Part shown: piece by piece, positions 41,446 through 52,563 of the stretch
How the letters are laid out: every line of letters starts with the position of its first letter
Numbering within the stretch: the first letter of the stretch is position 1
Position numbers and translations under genes: made by a program
The notes under the pieces: model-generated
What the model saw: only the letters and a program-made list of their open reading frames with translations
Database searches by the model: none
Told to the model about the DNA's origin: nothing
Assembly: GCA_039105265.1 (NCBI GenBank)
Contig: JAPFFF010000008.1
Location: 5,022,001-5,086,000 of the forward strand
From: Tritrichomonas musculus
Lineage: Eukaryota; Parabasalia; Tritrichomonadida; Tritrichomonadidae
Direction: 5' to 3'
Length of the DNA stretch: 64,000 nucleotides

Positions 41446-42245
41446 CTTAGTCAATATTCTGCTTTCATCTTTCTTTTTTTCATTTTAATAAAAACCATTT
41501 ATTTTTATAATGTTTTGCATTATACGATGTAAGGATCGTTTTCTTTTTTAATAAGGGGGTGCTTAAATACTTATTCTTATAAAACTTTTTAGTACGCTTC
41601 TACTCTTGGTAATTCAAAAAGTGTTTTTTTCTAGGAAATATAAATCTTTTTTTTGTAAAGGCATCAGCAAATAAAAAAATATACAGGTGAGCATTTTTTT
41701 TGATTTAGGGCATTACTTTCAGCTCATTGTCGACCGTATTTTTAAACGATTAATTTTTAATTTTTATTTTGTCCAAAATTTGAAATCACATCAATTGATT
41801 AAGAAGAATTTAATTTCAAAGTTTTCTTTCTCAAGGAAATTATAAATAATTTTTTTCAATTATTAAATAGGTCTTTTTATTTTTAATAAATTATTTAAAT
41901 ATAGTCATATGTAATTCGAAATATTTAATATAAATGATAATATGTTTATCAAACATTAAAATATGAATATATTTAAATGTTTAATTTTTTTGAATAGTTT
42001 ATTTAATAAAAATAAAACTTTTTCTTAAAGCATATCAACTACCTCTTAAATTTATTTTTATTGTATTTTCTAATACAAAATAAATTTTAAATATATTATG
42101 CTAATTATACCGAAAAAATCATATACTACATAATAATTCAATGATATAATTGCCATATATTAACCAATAATAGCAAAATCCTGAAATGAAAATATTTACT
42201 CTTGCTTCAATTATTTTCCCTTTTATTTTCAATTTTTTATTTTTG
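41446..42245. other. AT-rich spacer and promoter of second Kelch gene
   Basis: 800 bp; no gene. TCAATTTTTTATTTTTG at 42229-42245 directly precedes the ATG at 42246 and looks like an initiator. Confidence 0.5.
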
Positions 42246-43376
42246 ATGACGAACACATCGAATAAATACTTTGAGTGGATAGAAAATGAGAAGGAAATCG
42301 GAACACCTCCCTATGAACGAGCTGGACATTCAGCTGTTATTGCTCAAGATAAAATGTTTGTTTATGGTGGCCACGATGCAAACAACAATAAACTTAACGA
42401 TCTCGTAATCTTTGACCTAAAACAACATATGTTTATGGGAGTTGTTGCAATGAATCGTCTTGTAAATTTGCATAAAGGTAAACTTCAATTTCGAGAAAAT
42501 TGTGCTGATAAGGTTCCTTTGTCAGACAGTCAAGAATTATCACCACCTCCACCCCCTCGAGCGTATCATACAGCTGTTCTCAAAGATGATTTTATGATTG
42601 TTTATGGTGGTTGCCCTGCCGAAATTGAAGGGCCACTTTATTTTCTTCATCTTGATACAAAAACATGGCTAAAATATGTCAATCCAAATTCACCCAAAGA
42701 AGTCAAGATTCCAAGATCGCATCATTCAGCTGTTATGAATGGAGATGAAATGATCATTTATGGAGGAATCAATGGAGTAACACCATTACATACACTTCTT
42801 ACATTTAATACTACTAAATTTAAATGGAATTCTTACAATCAAAATAATTACCCCAAAATTTATAAGCACTCGTCTTTTATTAGGGATGGATTTCTATATC
42901 TTGTTGGTGGAACTACTGATAAAGCCAACCACAACTTTACTAAAATTGAGCTTAAAAAGTACACAGTTGTTAGCGAAGGAAATGAATTTCCATTTACACT
43001 TAATTTAAGTCTTCTTGCTACATTTTATGATAGCAGCAGAGACTGGCTCTATATTCATGGGGGATATTGCGTTGGCGATGGTGATATTGAATGTGGATGC
43101 TCAGATCGCCTTTCTATCATCGATATGAAAACCCCTAGTAACTATGTAATCATATCCTCACCACTTGTGGAATGTCCTTCTCCACGTTGCGGACATACTA
43201 TGGTTCTTTATGATGGAAAATTGATTGTTTTTGGAGGTTGCGATCGACTTCCTTTGCTGAATGGAGAATGGGTTTTCTGTGACTTCTCAAACTCAATTAA
43301 TAGATTCAAACCTCCTCCCCCGGATGTTCAAATATCTCAAGTTCGTGATTACATACTTTCAATTCAGAAATCATAA
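42246..43376 (+). CDS. Kelch-repeat protein
   Basis: Kelch beta-propeller of about 376 residues. Blades carry YGGH/YGGC/YGGI/GGT/GGC turns (KMFVYGGHDANNNKLNDL, FMIVYGGCPAEIEG, EMIIYGGINGVTPLHTL, LIVFGGCDRLP), about six in total; no other domain. The propeller repeat PPPPRAYHTAV and PRSHHSAVM spacing is typical. An in-frame ATG 20 codons upstream (42186) would add a hydrophobic, signal-peptide-like sequence. I prefer 42246 because TCAATTTTTTAT ends just before it (leader about 15 nt), so the upstream codons are probably promoter. If 42186 were used, the protein would be secreted. Confidence 0.85.
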   Translation: MTNTSNKYFEWIENEKEIGTPPYERAGHSAVIAQDKMFVYGGHDANNNKLNDLVIFDLKQHMFMGVVAMNRLVNLHKGKLQFRENCADKVPLSDSQELSPPPPPRAYHTAVLKDDFMIVYGGCPAEIEGPLYFLHLDTKTWLKYVNPNSPKEVKIPRSHHSAVMNGDEMIIYGGINGVTPLHTLLTFNTTKFKWNSYNQNNYPKIYKHSSFIRDGFLYLVGGTTDKANHNFTKIELKKYTVVSEGNEFPFTLNLSLLATFYDSSRDWLYIHGGYCVGDGDIECGCSDRLSIIDMKTPSNYVIISSPLVECPSPRCGHTMVLYDGKLIVFGGCDRLPLLNGEWVFCDFSNSINRFKPPPPDVQISQVRDYILSIQKS

Positions 43377-43619
43377 CTCTCATGAACCTTTTTTTTGTGC
43401 ATTAAATAATACTTTATTCTATTTCTGTATAATATCTTTATGCGCTTTTATTAATAAAATTGATAAACATGACTCGAAATGATGATTTTTTTGTTGACCA
43501 TTGCCATAAAATGATATTTTAAGCGAATTAAAGATCACTAGTCTGAAGAATTAAAGTTAAATATGATTTTTATTTACCAACATTTTTATAGGAAAAAGAA
43601 TTTAGCATGTATGAGCATT
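43377..43619. other. Convergent 3' flanks
   Basis: 243 bp between convergent stops; no feature. Confidence 0.5.
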
Positions 43620-44672
43620 TTATTGGTCATCATACTCATATTCATATTCATAATTAGACTCATCATGAGTAAAGAAAGCGTGATCTAGAGCTTCTGAAGC
43701 TGAATATCTTGTCTCATAATTAATATCAAGTAAGTGATGCATTAAATCAATGAGATCATGATCCTGAAGACTTTTCATGTCATTTGAATAATTGGCACTT
43801 AATCTTGTTGGAGTTTCAGCTTTGATTGCTTCAACAACATCATCAGGAACTTCACAGCCTAAATTATCAGCTAGTTCAAGGGTATTCCTACGGCCAAAAT
43901 AAGATGAAAGAGTAACTATTGTTTGCCACGAATTTGGCATTCTCCATGGGAGTTTACCTCCGCATAAAACAGTATATATGAATGCACCAACTGCCCACAT
44001 ATCTCCTGATGTTTCATAACCTTCAAATCCAAGAAGCATTTCAATGGATCTGCAAGTTCTGGATCCTGCTTTTGATGACATCTTTTCTTTAATTGTTGCT
44101 CCACATCCCCAATCAATAAGTTTAAGTTCAGAAAAATCAGGAGATATCATGATATTTCCAAGTTTGACATCGCGATGAACGACACCTTTTTCATGAGCGT
44201 AAAGAAGAGCAGTTAAAAGACATCGAAGGATATGCCTGAAGTTTGAAATTGTGACTTTTGAGTAAAACTCTTCAGCTGATATTGATTCGGCTTTTTCAAA
44301 TACAAGTAATGTGGTTTCCTCCAAGTCCATAACCTCATAAAGCTGAATAATATGTGGAAGCCCACGTAATTTTTTGAGTAAATCTATCTCTTTGGCGACG
44401 AGGCGACGAGATCCTCTCTCAATAATTTTGATCGCCGCTGGATACTTATTCCTATATACGCCTGAATAAACATGCGAGAAGTGACCAAACCCAAGAACTT
44501 CACCAAAAGTCAAAGAGTCGACTTTTGGTAGCTCTGCAAGAACTTTACGCTCTCCATACCCTCTTGGAGTTTGCTTTAAACCTTCTCCTTGATTCTTCTT
44601 TTCTTCTTTTTTGGTTCGCCTCCTTTTTTTCACTTGATGATGAGAAGATTCATCATCTACCTTTGAACTCAT
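43620..44672 (-). CDS. Casein kinase 2 alpha-like protein kinase
   Basis: Ser/Thr protein kinase of 350 residues, closest in style to CK2 catalytic subunits. A basic N-terminus (KKRRRTKKEEKK) precedes the kinase domain at about 55-340: Gly loop LGFGHFSHVY, AIKII lysine, catalytic loop HRDVKLGNIM, and DWG in place of DFG, which is characteristic of CK2. The activation segment lacks a phosphosite region as in CK2, but has SRTCRSIEMLL where CK2 has the (G)PELL sequence, so it is a divergent member. The C-terminus ends in a Tyr/Glu repeat (YEYEYEYD). ATG 44672 chosen; a TTG is two codons upstream. Confidence 0.85.
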   Translation of the reverse strand: MSSKVDDESSHHQVKKRRRTKKEEKKNQGEGLKQTPRGYGERKVLAELPKVDSLTFGEVLGFGHFSHVYSGVYRNKYPAAIKIIERGSRRLVAKEIDLLKKLRGLPHIIQLYEVMDLEETTLLVFEKAESISAEEFYSKVTISNFRHILRCLLTALLYAHEKGVVHRDVKLGNIMISPDFSELKLIDWGCGATIKEKMSSKAGSRTCRSIEMLLGFEGYETSGDMWAVGAFIYTVLCGGKLPWRMPNSWQTIVTLSSYFGRRNTLELADNLGCEVPDDVVEAIKAETPTRLSANYSNDMKSLQDHDLIDLMHHLLDINYETRYSASEALDHAFFTHDESNYEYEYEYDDQ

Positions 44673-45307
44673 TTCCAAAAAAATTTAAGACGTTACCTGA
44701 AAAAACTCAAACTCTGAATTTGTATTTTTCCATATATATATTGATCAACAATTTCTCTTTAGTCAATATTATTACCAAATTAAATTCAATTCATTGCATT
44801 AGATATGAAAAATTCAACAGATATAATGATTGATTATTTTTATAAAAATTATAAATTTTATTATTTTAGTTAATTGATATCAAATGATATTGTATAAGAA
44901 ATAAAACCTTAACAGATGCTAAAACATGATCATTTGAACAAAAATTATAACATATAAATTTTTTTTATTAAATTTCAAATAATAAATATTTTTTCGTTAT
45001 TTACTTTTTTTTTTTTTGATTTTCGGCTAGAATTTATTGATAAGAACATTAACTCAATGCGATAAATCTTGCAAATTTCACGTTGCTCAATTGGTTATCT
45101 CAGCTAATAATTAAACTTCAAGTTTAGTTTAAAAACTGAGCTCATAGCTTTGAACTACAGACAATAAAATTTAAAATTTCTCACTAGAGTTAAAAAAGCA
45201 CATTCAACTTTAGAAAATTTATCACAACTTTCATATATCCACACAAAAAGTTTAAGTTTTATTCAACCATTATTTTAAATTCTGAATTTTTTGATTGTTG
45301 AATTTAA
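44673..45307. other. Divergent intergenic region
   Basis: 635 bp between divergent genes; AT-rich, no gene or clear consensus initiator at either end. Confidence 0.5.
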
Positions 45308-45904
45308 ATGGAAAAAGTTTTTACAATTCGCTTAATACGAGAAGATGATTTAGAGGAGCTCCTTAAACTTCATCATCTTTTGTTCCCTGTTAAATATACA
45401 ATGAAAACAATGAATGATTTTTTAAAACCACATTATTTGGCCCTTGTTATTACTGTGAAAGAGGATGATAAAGAAATAATTATTGGAGAATCAGTATGCA
45501 AACGAAAATGGTCGAGTTTTTTTTCTACAGATCGTTATGGATATTTATGTACTTTCGGAATTCATCCAGACTACAGGCTTAAACATTTCGGAACAGATAT
45601 ATTGCATGTTACAACGAGAATATTAAAAAATCACTTTTTATGCTCTTCACTATCTTTACATATGCAGAAAATAAATGAAGCGGCTTACAGCTTTTATATT
45701 AATTTTGGATTCAAAGCTATTGAAGTACTTCCAGAACATTATTCTTTGCCAGGCGAAGAGGCAGCAGCTGTATTTATGACATATCAATTAACAGATAATC
45801 CTACAGATCTTAAAAATACATTTATAATTGATCCAGAGGTCCAATTTTTATTCGAACAATCTCCTCCTCTGTCGTGGCTATCAACACTTTTAATGGATCC
45901 ATAA
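45308..45904 (+). CDS. GNAT acetyltransferase, NAA60-like
   Basis: Predicted N-alpha-acetyltransferase (198 residues). GNAT fold: IRLIREDDLEELLKLHHLLF (beta1-alpha1), the FPVKYTMKTM segment resembling the FP(I/V).YP....Y substrate loop of NAA50/NAA60, the acetyl-CoA loop region YLCTFGIHPDYRLKHFGTDI (the usual RxxGxG is degraded to RLKHFG), and the C-terminal AYSFYINFGFKAIEVLPEHYSL, close to the NAA60 FY....F......LP.YY pattern. NAA60 acetylates transmembrane protein N-termini at the Golgi in animals; here that role is inference. ATG 45308 is the first methionine. Confidence 0.75.
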   Translation: MEKVFTIRLIREDDLEELLKLHHLLFPVKYTMKTMNDFLKPHYLALVITVKEDDKEIIIGESVCKRKWSSFFSTDRYGYLCTFGIHPDYRLKHFGTDILHVTTRILKNHFLCSSLSLHMQKINEAAYSFYINFGFKAIEVLPEHYSLPGEEAAAVFMTYQLTDNPTDLKNTFIIDPEVQFLFEQSPPLSWLSTLLMDP

Positions 45905-46504
45905 TTTTTTTTTTTGTATTTATCTATATAGACAAATACCCATGTGACGACTTATTAAAATTGTTTTTTTTTCCTTATGCTGCTTAATGTAAATTGTATC
46001 TCACTTATATATTTTGAGTGTTAGACAGATAATTTAACAAAAAACTAATTTTTTTCTCTATTGAAAAATTGAATTGCATCAAACTTTTTTTTGAGAGCCA
46101 TAACAGAAAATATTGATAAATTATTTTTTAAATTACAATTGAAATATTTCATCTCATTTTTTATAAATGAAAATTTATGTAGATCTAATTTTGTTCAAAC
46201 GACAAGAGTCTGAGAAATCACAAACACTCATGATTTGAAGCATTTGGCGTTAAAATGCTCTTTCCAATATTTGATATATTTAATACAAGGAATATAGAAA
46301 CTTTATTGCATTTTGAGTTGGATTAATTAAAATAATAATTGAGAAAAAATATTATTTCCCTTTTATGTTGTTATAAAACATTTATCTCATTATGATTAAT
46401 AAAAAAGAATAATGATATGCAAATAAAAGGCATAAAAAAAAAGTTTAATAATATGAAAGAGAGTTATATATAAGTTTATAAAGAAAGAAAAGATCTAAAA
46501 TTAA
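45905..46504. other. Convergent gap
   Basis: 600 bp between convergent genes. AT-rich, with no gene recognised. Confidence 0.5.
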
Positions 46505-48898
46505 TTATGAAGGAATTTGTATTTCATGAGAAATATCTTCATTCAAAATTAGTTTCAAAAGCATATCTTCCAACTGTTCAACCGAAAAAGAATATGATCT
46601 AATTCCATATTCTGTTTCTTTTTCTGTCAAGGCTCTCAAAAAGTTCGGAATCTGATCATCAACTGGCATTGCAATTGTATCTGGCCTTTCATCACTTAAA
46701 TGGGCATCAGGTATAAATGATTTTGCAAGGTCGAGTGCTTTTCCAACCGTTCCATCTTCACGCTCAATTCTTAACAAATAACCGCATTTAAACTGACTTC
46801 TCAATTGAGTTGAAGTTCCACTAAATCGCAATCTACCACCAGCAACGATAAAGAGTCTCGATGAGACAGCTTCTGCTTCTTCAAGTGCATGACTTGTAAC
46901 AACACATGTTGTATCTTTCAAACTTGAAATTGTTTTCCAAATTAATTGACGTGCTTGGACATCAACAGCAGCTGTTGGCTCATCCATGATGACAAATGGC
47001 GGATTTCCAAGTAATGATAATGCAATACATAATTTTCTTTTTTGCCCACCAGACAAGTTTTCGGTTCTGTTATCAAGCATTTCTGTAAGCTGGAGAGTTT
47101 CTGCAAAGAAAGCAACTGATTCTTCTAGGAGATCTTTTTTGATTCCTCGGAAAGCACCAAAAAGTTCAAAGTTCTCACGAATTGACAAAGGACCAACAAG
47201 AACATTATCTTGGAAGCAAACTCCCATATACTTGTGTAATTCGGCGAAATGATTTGTCGGAGTACCGCCATAAATTTGTAGTGTCCCTGTGGTAGGCGTG
47301 ATAGCTCCAGCTAAACTGTTAAGCAAAGTTGATTTACCAGCTCCATTTGGTCCAATAATGACAATTACTTCTCCGCAATTGATATAAAAATTAACATCTC
47401 GAAGTGCTTGAAATGTCACTAGGCCATGATAAGTCTTCCCGAGATCGTTAACACGAATAAATTCACCTGATGCGTGACTTTCGATATTACCAATATCTGA
47501 ATTTTTTTTGAAAGAAAAGGCCCTGCGCCAGGCAGATGGCTTTAAGAGATCTTTCCAAGCAAGCTGAGGGGTTCCAAATTCTCTTTCATTCGTCATGTTA
47601 AAAACAAGGAATAAAATAAAATATATTAGCGTATCTCCAGCTAACCAGACCATTCCAAGCCAAACAGGGTAGCTCATATATTCACTTTTTGGAACATCAC
47701 TCCATTGTAATCCAGGGAAGCCTAAATATGTCATGTTGTACATTGATGTGATTACCATTTGATAACAACTGAGTGGAATTACAGAAAAAATTTGTTTCAT
47801 TACTTGATTTGAATTTTTTGAGTCTAATGTATAAAAATAATGCAAATATGCAAAGAAGATAGTGAGAACTAAAAATACAATAATGGTTGATCGACCGTGT
47901 GAAGCATTTTTCATAAAAGTTGATAAAAACAATTGGAACCAAACATGCGATAATATAAACATGAATGAAAGGGTGAATAAAAGAGTAAACGAAGTACCAA
48001 CCATACAAAAAAGATAACAAAGACATAAGCACATTAGACAATATGGAATCATAGCGAGAACAACAGGAGTAACAAATGAAACTAACCAGTAAGAAAATTC
48101 GCCACATCCCATTAAAAAGGATAATGATGCAATCTTTGTATCTTTTTCATCTAACACTGTCTGAAAATCAGGCATAAGCGCTAAAATGCCAGGACACACA
48201 ACAATAAATGCAACCAAGTAATGAATCGCGTAATATTCTGTATGCTTGGTTGTTGCATAAACTTGTGAACTAAGATTAAATAGTGCAATGCGCGTATTAC
48301 CCATTTCAATTGCTAGTAAACGTCGAGTCATTTCAAATAAATCTATATCTGGAGTGCCATAAAACGATTGCCTAAATAATTGGAAGTTTGGGGCAATTTT
48401 AGCATTTGCTGAAAGTGCATTATGCCAAAAAAGACCAAGACCATTTGATTCCGATAAATAAATCTGATTTTTCATGTCTTCAGTAGTGTTTGCGTAAACA
48501 ACGTTAAGAGATATATTTAATGGATCAAGTATGGTTTTTGTAATATTAAAAATTCCATCAAAAAGCATATGCGTGTTTCGACAATCTGGTCCTAAAGCAA
48601 TTTTGGGATTTGATGTAGTTCCTAAAAAAATAATTAAATCTTGAGGAATTATACTTGTGTAATTAACAGGTGGCGATGGTGCATCATAATAAATAATACG
48701 CGTATATAAGTAAACGGGAACAATAAGTAAGTAAATAACGCAAGATCCAACAAATTCAACAAGATCAGACAATTTCCGAATTTTTAATAAAAATTGTTTT
48801 TTGAAAAGCGCACGAATTGTACGTGATGTAGATGGACATCGTTCTGTCCATCGTCCTCCGGGCGGAGAAATATTGGTGGCTGAGATATGATTGTCCAT
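46505..48898 (-). CDS. Half-size ABC transporter, subfamily A
   Basis: Membrane lipid or drug transporter, 797 residues, one transmembrane domain plus one nucleotide-binding domain, so it probably dimerises. TM1 lies near 45-65, followed by an extracytoplasmic loop to about 220 with NxS/T sites, then five more helices (about 222-243, 265-300, 302-325, 336-355, 415-435), the ABCA topology. NBD: Walker A GPNGAGKST (516-524), Q-loop Gln563, signature LSGGQ (615-619), Walker B FVIMDE (635-640), H-loop His670. The C-terminus holds the ABCA-type regulatory segment. The ATG at 48898 is well placed. All ATPase residues are intact. Confidence 0.93.
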   Translation of the reverse strand: MDNHISATNISPPGGRWTERCPSTSRTIRALFKKQFLLKIRKLSDLVEFVGSCVIYLLIVPVYLYTRIIYYDAPSPPVNYTSIIPQDLIIFLGTTSNPKIALGPDCRNTHMLFDGIFNITKTILDPLNISLNVVYANTTEDMKNQIYLSESNGLGLFWHNALSANAKIAPNFQLFRQSFYGTPDIDLFEMTRRLLAIEMGNTRIALFNLSSQVYATTKHTEYYAIHYLVAFIVVCPGILALMPDFQTVLDEKDTKIASLSFLMGCGEFSYWLVSFVTPVVLAMIPYCLMCLCLCYLFCMVGTSFTLLFTLSFMFILSHVWFQLFLSTFMKNASHGRSTIIVFLVLTIFFAYLHYFYTLDSKNSNQVMKQIFSVIPLSCYQMVITSMYNMTYLGFPGLQWSDVPKSEYMSYPVWLGMVWLAGDTLIYFILFLVFNMTNEREFGTPQLAWKDLLKPSAWRRAFSFKKNSDIGNIESHASGEFIRVNDLGKTYHGLVTFQALRDVNFYINCGEVIVIIGPNGAGKSTLLNSLAGAITPTTGTLQIYGGTPTNHFAELHKYMGVCFQDNVLVGPLSIRENFELFGAFRGIKKDLLEESVAFFAETLQLTEMLDNRTENLSGGQKRKLCIALSLLGNPPFVIMDEPTAAVDVQARQLIWKTISSLKDTTCVVTSHALEEAEAVSSRLFIVAGGRLRFSGTSTQLRSQFKCGYLLRIEREDGTVGKALDLAKSFIPDAHLSDERPDTIAMPVDDQIPNFLRALTEKETEYGIRSYSFSVEQLEDMLLKLILNEDISHEIQIPS

Positions 48899-49585
48899 AT
48901 TAAAATCTTTTCTAAAAATCTTCTCTCAAATTTGAATGAAAAAAGTTAAAGAATTCTATTATTTTAAATGATGAAACTCATCAAAAAAATAAATATTTTA
49001 TATCTCATATTTTTATGAAACTTTTTGCAGAAATATAATAAAAATTGACTATATTAATCTTTTCCCCCGCGTTACATCGTAAACCACCACATCACATCGC
49101 AAACCACTTCATCTCATCATTTGAAAATTAATCTCTACAATGTTATATAATTAGCAACGGCTACATTTTAAAATGAATAGAATATAATTCAAATCAAAAT
49201 GGAGATTATGATTTTTTTTATTTCTCCATATTTTATTAAGTTCTATTAAAATAAAAGATATAAGGAAAATTTGAGTCATTCACAGCGATGTGATGAACAA
49301 CAAAAATAAAAATTTAGGAATTTGAAATATATCAATGAATAACCTTTTTTGAAAAAGAAAAATAAGCAATAATAATTTATTTTTCATTTGATGTTTATTA
49401 TATTCAAGAATGCAGTAAAAAATTATCATACTTAATAATCATATTTTCAAGATATTATAAAAATAATATCCGAATTTAATTTTTGAAAAAGTTAAAAATT
49501 TCAATAATGAATTTTTATTTGAATGATGAATTGACCAATTTGAAATTAAGCCATTTTTTTAAAAGAAAATAATAGATCATTGGCA

Positions 49586-49618
<33 letters not shown>

Positions 49619-49814
49619 GAAATAATCAAAATAATAAACTCAATCTTTTAACCGAAAAATTGAAAAAATGAATATATCAGAAAAAGTTCAACATTCTGAA
49701 AAAGCATTTTATTTCTAATAAAAATTGAATGATAAAAATAAAACGGAAAAAAAGTGCAAAAAAAATAATAGAAGAAAACTTGAAGAAAACGCGCTTTACA
49801 AACAATAAAAAACA
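48899..49814. other. ABCA promoter side and gene-free DNA
   Basis: 916 bp. A short tandem motif (ACATCGTAAACCAC, then ACATCGCAAACCAC) at about 49073-49108 lies some 175 bp upstream of the ABCA start. TTGAAAAAGTT is at 49483. A run of about 30 T is at 49589-49618. No gene supported. Confidence 0.55.
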
Positions 49815-50132
49815 CTAAAACATTTCATCAATCATATCAATCTCAGAATGAATTGACAGAATCCCTTCATCACCATGAATTTCTTCAAATTCAAGATGAT
49901 CCTCTATATCTTTATCATCATGTGAATTCCAAAACATCTGGCAATTTAAGTCACCTTCCTCTTCTTGCTTGTGGTATTCTGATTCATCAAGACTACTTTT
50001 ACCTACCTTTTTATCCTTTTTATTATTTATAGACATAATTTCTACATCATCAGAATTTTTATCATCTTTGGCGGGCAATTTGATAACCTCTATCCTCGTC
50101 CCTTGGATTGTTTTATGACTTCTCGCAATCAT
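49815..50132 (-). CDS. Small acidic protein, unknown
   Basis: 105 residues, strongly charged, acidic C-terminal half (DKDIEDHLEFEEIHGDEG), basic N-terminus with a KKDKKVGK cluster. No recognised domain. It is supported as a real gene by a clean ATG at 50132 with TCATTTTT 11 nt upstream on the minus strand, preceded by two TCACTT copies. It may be a short nuclear or regulatory protein; no function assigned. Confidence 0.55.
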   Translation of the reverse strand: MIARSHKTIQGTRIEVIKLPAKDDKNSDDVEIMSINNKKDKKVGKSSLDESEYHKQEEEGDLNCQMFWNSHDDKDIEDHLEFEEIHGDEGILSIHSEIDMIDEMF

Positions 50133-51403
50133 TTATTAAAAATGATTGCTGTGAAGTGAAAAGTGAAGTGTTAAATCTCATTCAATATTTTCTATTGACT
50201 AAAAAATTAAAAAACGTTATATTTGAATGTTTTTCAAAATTGAATGCAAGTGTAAAATAAGTTTTTAATATTGAAATAATTTGGGCGGTTAGATTATCCG
50301 TGGTGAAATCAACCAACTTCTGAAGTTTTTTTTATGAGTAGAGTTTTTCCTTGAAAATAACTTAGTCAGTATTCGCATTTTATCATTTCTCAATGAAAAA
50401 ATATTTCGAAATATATAAAAATCTTATATACTTTCAAATCCAGTATACTTTTGTAATTGCGAGACAAAATAATCAAGTCATTGTAAAAAGAATAAAAGAA
50501 GCAGACATGATGCACACATTTGACTAAATTATAAATAAATATTGAGCCACAATGCTAAATTTTTAAATAAAAAGTTAGTGTTAGAAACTGTGATGTTATT
50601 TCATGACTTCTTATGAACAAAAACTCCTTCAGGAGCTTGAAAGATCACAAAAAAATTAGAAAACTCCATCAAATCTCTATTGCAGATGAATAACTTTTTC
50701 AAATAAAACGTTTTCTTTTTACGATCATGGCCCTACTATCATTCAAAAATAAATTAATCTCTATTTTAAAATAAATGAAATTAATGTACAAAGAATAAAA
50801 TCTTAAAACAAAATATCAGATAATTTTTTTAAAAAAAAATTAACTGTTTTTTTATATACGTATACGACCAAAAGCAAAACGGCCAACGAGATTTTTCAAT
50901 ACATCACTTCATACTTTAAAATCAATTGAATCCACTTTTTTTCTGATTAAAGTAATATGAAAAAGTTGGAGTATTTGAGAATAAGTGAGCGTCACATAAC
51001 TTTTTCCTTCAATTTTAAGATAAATAATTGAAAAAGATATAAAATTTCAAAGCTTTTATTTGGGTATAAAATCTCGTTATTATTTTTTTAACAGAAAAAT
51101 ATTCTGAACTTAAATAAAAAAATTGAGAATATTAAACCAAAATTGAAATAAAAAGTTAAGTTACTCCCACTATTTCTTTAAGACGGTCATTTTTACCCAT
51201 CTTCCAATTTACCTATTTTTTTTTTCTCCAACAGACATCAATAATAATAATATTACTTAATTGATTTCTTTCTTTCAAATTAATTTATGTCAAAATAATA
51301 AAAAAAAATTATTTGGCCATAAGACCGTTTACTAAAAAATATTTAGAATTTAAAGTAATCAAACGACAAAACAAATATCAATATTAAAATGCAAATATTG
51401 TAT
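50133..51403. other. Gene-free AT-rich region
   Basis: 1.27 kb between two small minus-strand genes. No ORF with coding character and no structured RNA seen. Confidence 0.6.
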
Positions 51404-51808
51404 TTACTGTTTAGCTTCAGCATTTTCTTCTTCCTCTTCTTCTTCATCTGAAAAATCTTCCTCTTTCGAAAATACACCTGAAACGATAACTGTTCCTGGA
51501 CCTTCGACAAGGATTGTTGGCTCATCGTCCTTAGTAGCTGTAAATTGAACTTCCTTTTCATTTGTGTCTTCTGGCGAGAATGAGCAAATTTCATTTTTCT
51601 CTTCTCCTTTTGTTACAATGAAAACTTTTACTTCTCCCTCAGGTGCTTTTACAGCATCGTTCTCGGTTGGGAGCTCAACAGTTAAAATGCTTGCATCATT
51701 TTCTTCATTTCCAGAAAAATCAATTACCACAGATTTTTCAGATGTAACTTCATATTTGAAAGGTGTTTGAGTTGCACCTGCTTGATTGGCTTCTCCTTCT
51801 CCTGACAT
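51404..51808 (-). CDS. Nucleoplasmin-like (NPL) acidic-tail protein
   Basis: Probable histone-binding chaperone of 134 residues. A single beta-sandwich at about 15-115 with alternating strands (FKYEVTSEKSVVIDFSG, KVFIVTKGEEKNEICSF, TILVEGPGTVIVSGVF) leads into an acidic tail (FSDEEEEEEENAEAKQ). This order, with the V.VSG(V/Y)F strand just before the acidic run, is that of nucleoplasmin, FKBP39-type NPL and plant HD2 proteins. ATG 51808 follows TCACTTTTTT closely (leader about 9 nt); the codon before is TTG. Sequence identity to named families is low, so the call rests on pattern and size. Confidence 0.6.
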   Translation of the reverse strand: MSGEGEANQAGATQTPFKYEVTSEKSVVIDFSGNEENDASILTVELPTENDAVKAPEGEVKVFIVTKGEEKNEICSFSPEDTNEKEVQFTATKDDEPTILVEGPGTVIVSGVFSKEEDFSDEEEEEEENAEAKQ

Positions 51809-52563
51809 CAAAAAAGTGAAGTAAAGAAGTTGATGTGAAATGTATTTGTTTCGTGGGTAGACAAAAATTCATTTAAAAATTTTCAGATAAAATATTTCAT
51901 AATTTCTTTCATTACTATTTCATTGATAAAAGCATTGCTCTATTAGTTTTCGAAATTTTTGCCATATTTTTTGACGAGAGAATTGAAATATTATGTACTC
52001 CTTCATTTCACAAGAAATCAATATTTACCTTTTTTTTATGATATAATCCATCAGAATTATGCAGTTACTTATTTGGTTACCATGAGCTTTTGGTGTTTAA
52101 ATTTGAATCTCAATGATTGAGAATAGATTTTCATATCACTGAATTTTATTCAATCAAAAAAATTGAGAGAATCCATAATTTATTATAAAGAAAGCATGAA
52201 AAAAACTTTTATTATTGTGTATTCAAGAATAAATAAAAAAATGTTAACTGTCAAATTATTAAATTGAATTGCATTTTTACGGTTTTAAAACAAAAATCGG
52301 CGCCATTTTATTTTATTTTTATTTTTCAATTTTTGAAATATTAAAATAATGGTATTTCCTTTTTGATATAATTATAATTCTAATAGTTTATAAATTGAAA
52401 AAGTTGAACATACAAGTTTGCTATTAAAATTAAGAGAAAAGTTGGGTTTTGATCTTTTTCAATGAATAAACTATTCAAAATTTAAAAAACCATTTAAGAC
52501 CAATTATGATATCAAAGTTTAAATGCTTATTTAGTCTTTTTTGACGTTAAATTTTAATTGTAA
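51809..52563. other. Divergent promoter region
   Basis: 755 bp between the NPL-like gene and the IQ-motif gene. It has TCACTTTTTT next to the NPL start and TTGAAAAAGTT at 52395-52405. No consensus initiator before 52564 and no additional gene. Confidence 0.5.

Noticed and set aside
42186..42245. Signal peptide on the second Kelch protein
   Set aside because: Codons overlap an initiator-like element and are composed as AT-rich promoter; kept only as an alternative start.
52300..52563. Intron joining a small 5' exon to the IQ-motif gene
   Set aside because: No GTATGT donor or ACTAAC...AG acceptor could be found, so no intron is annotated.
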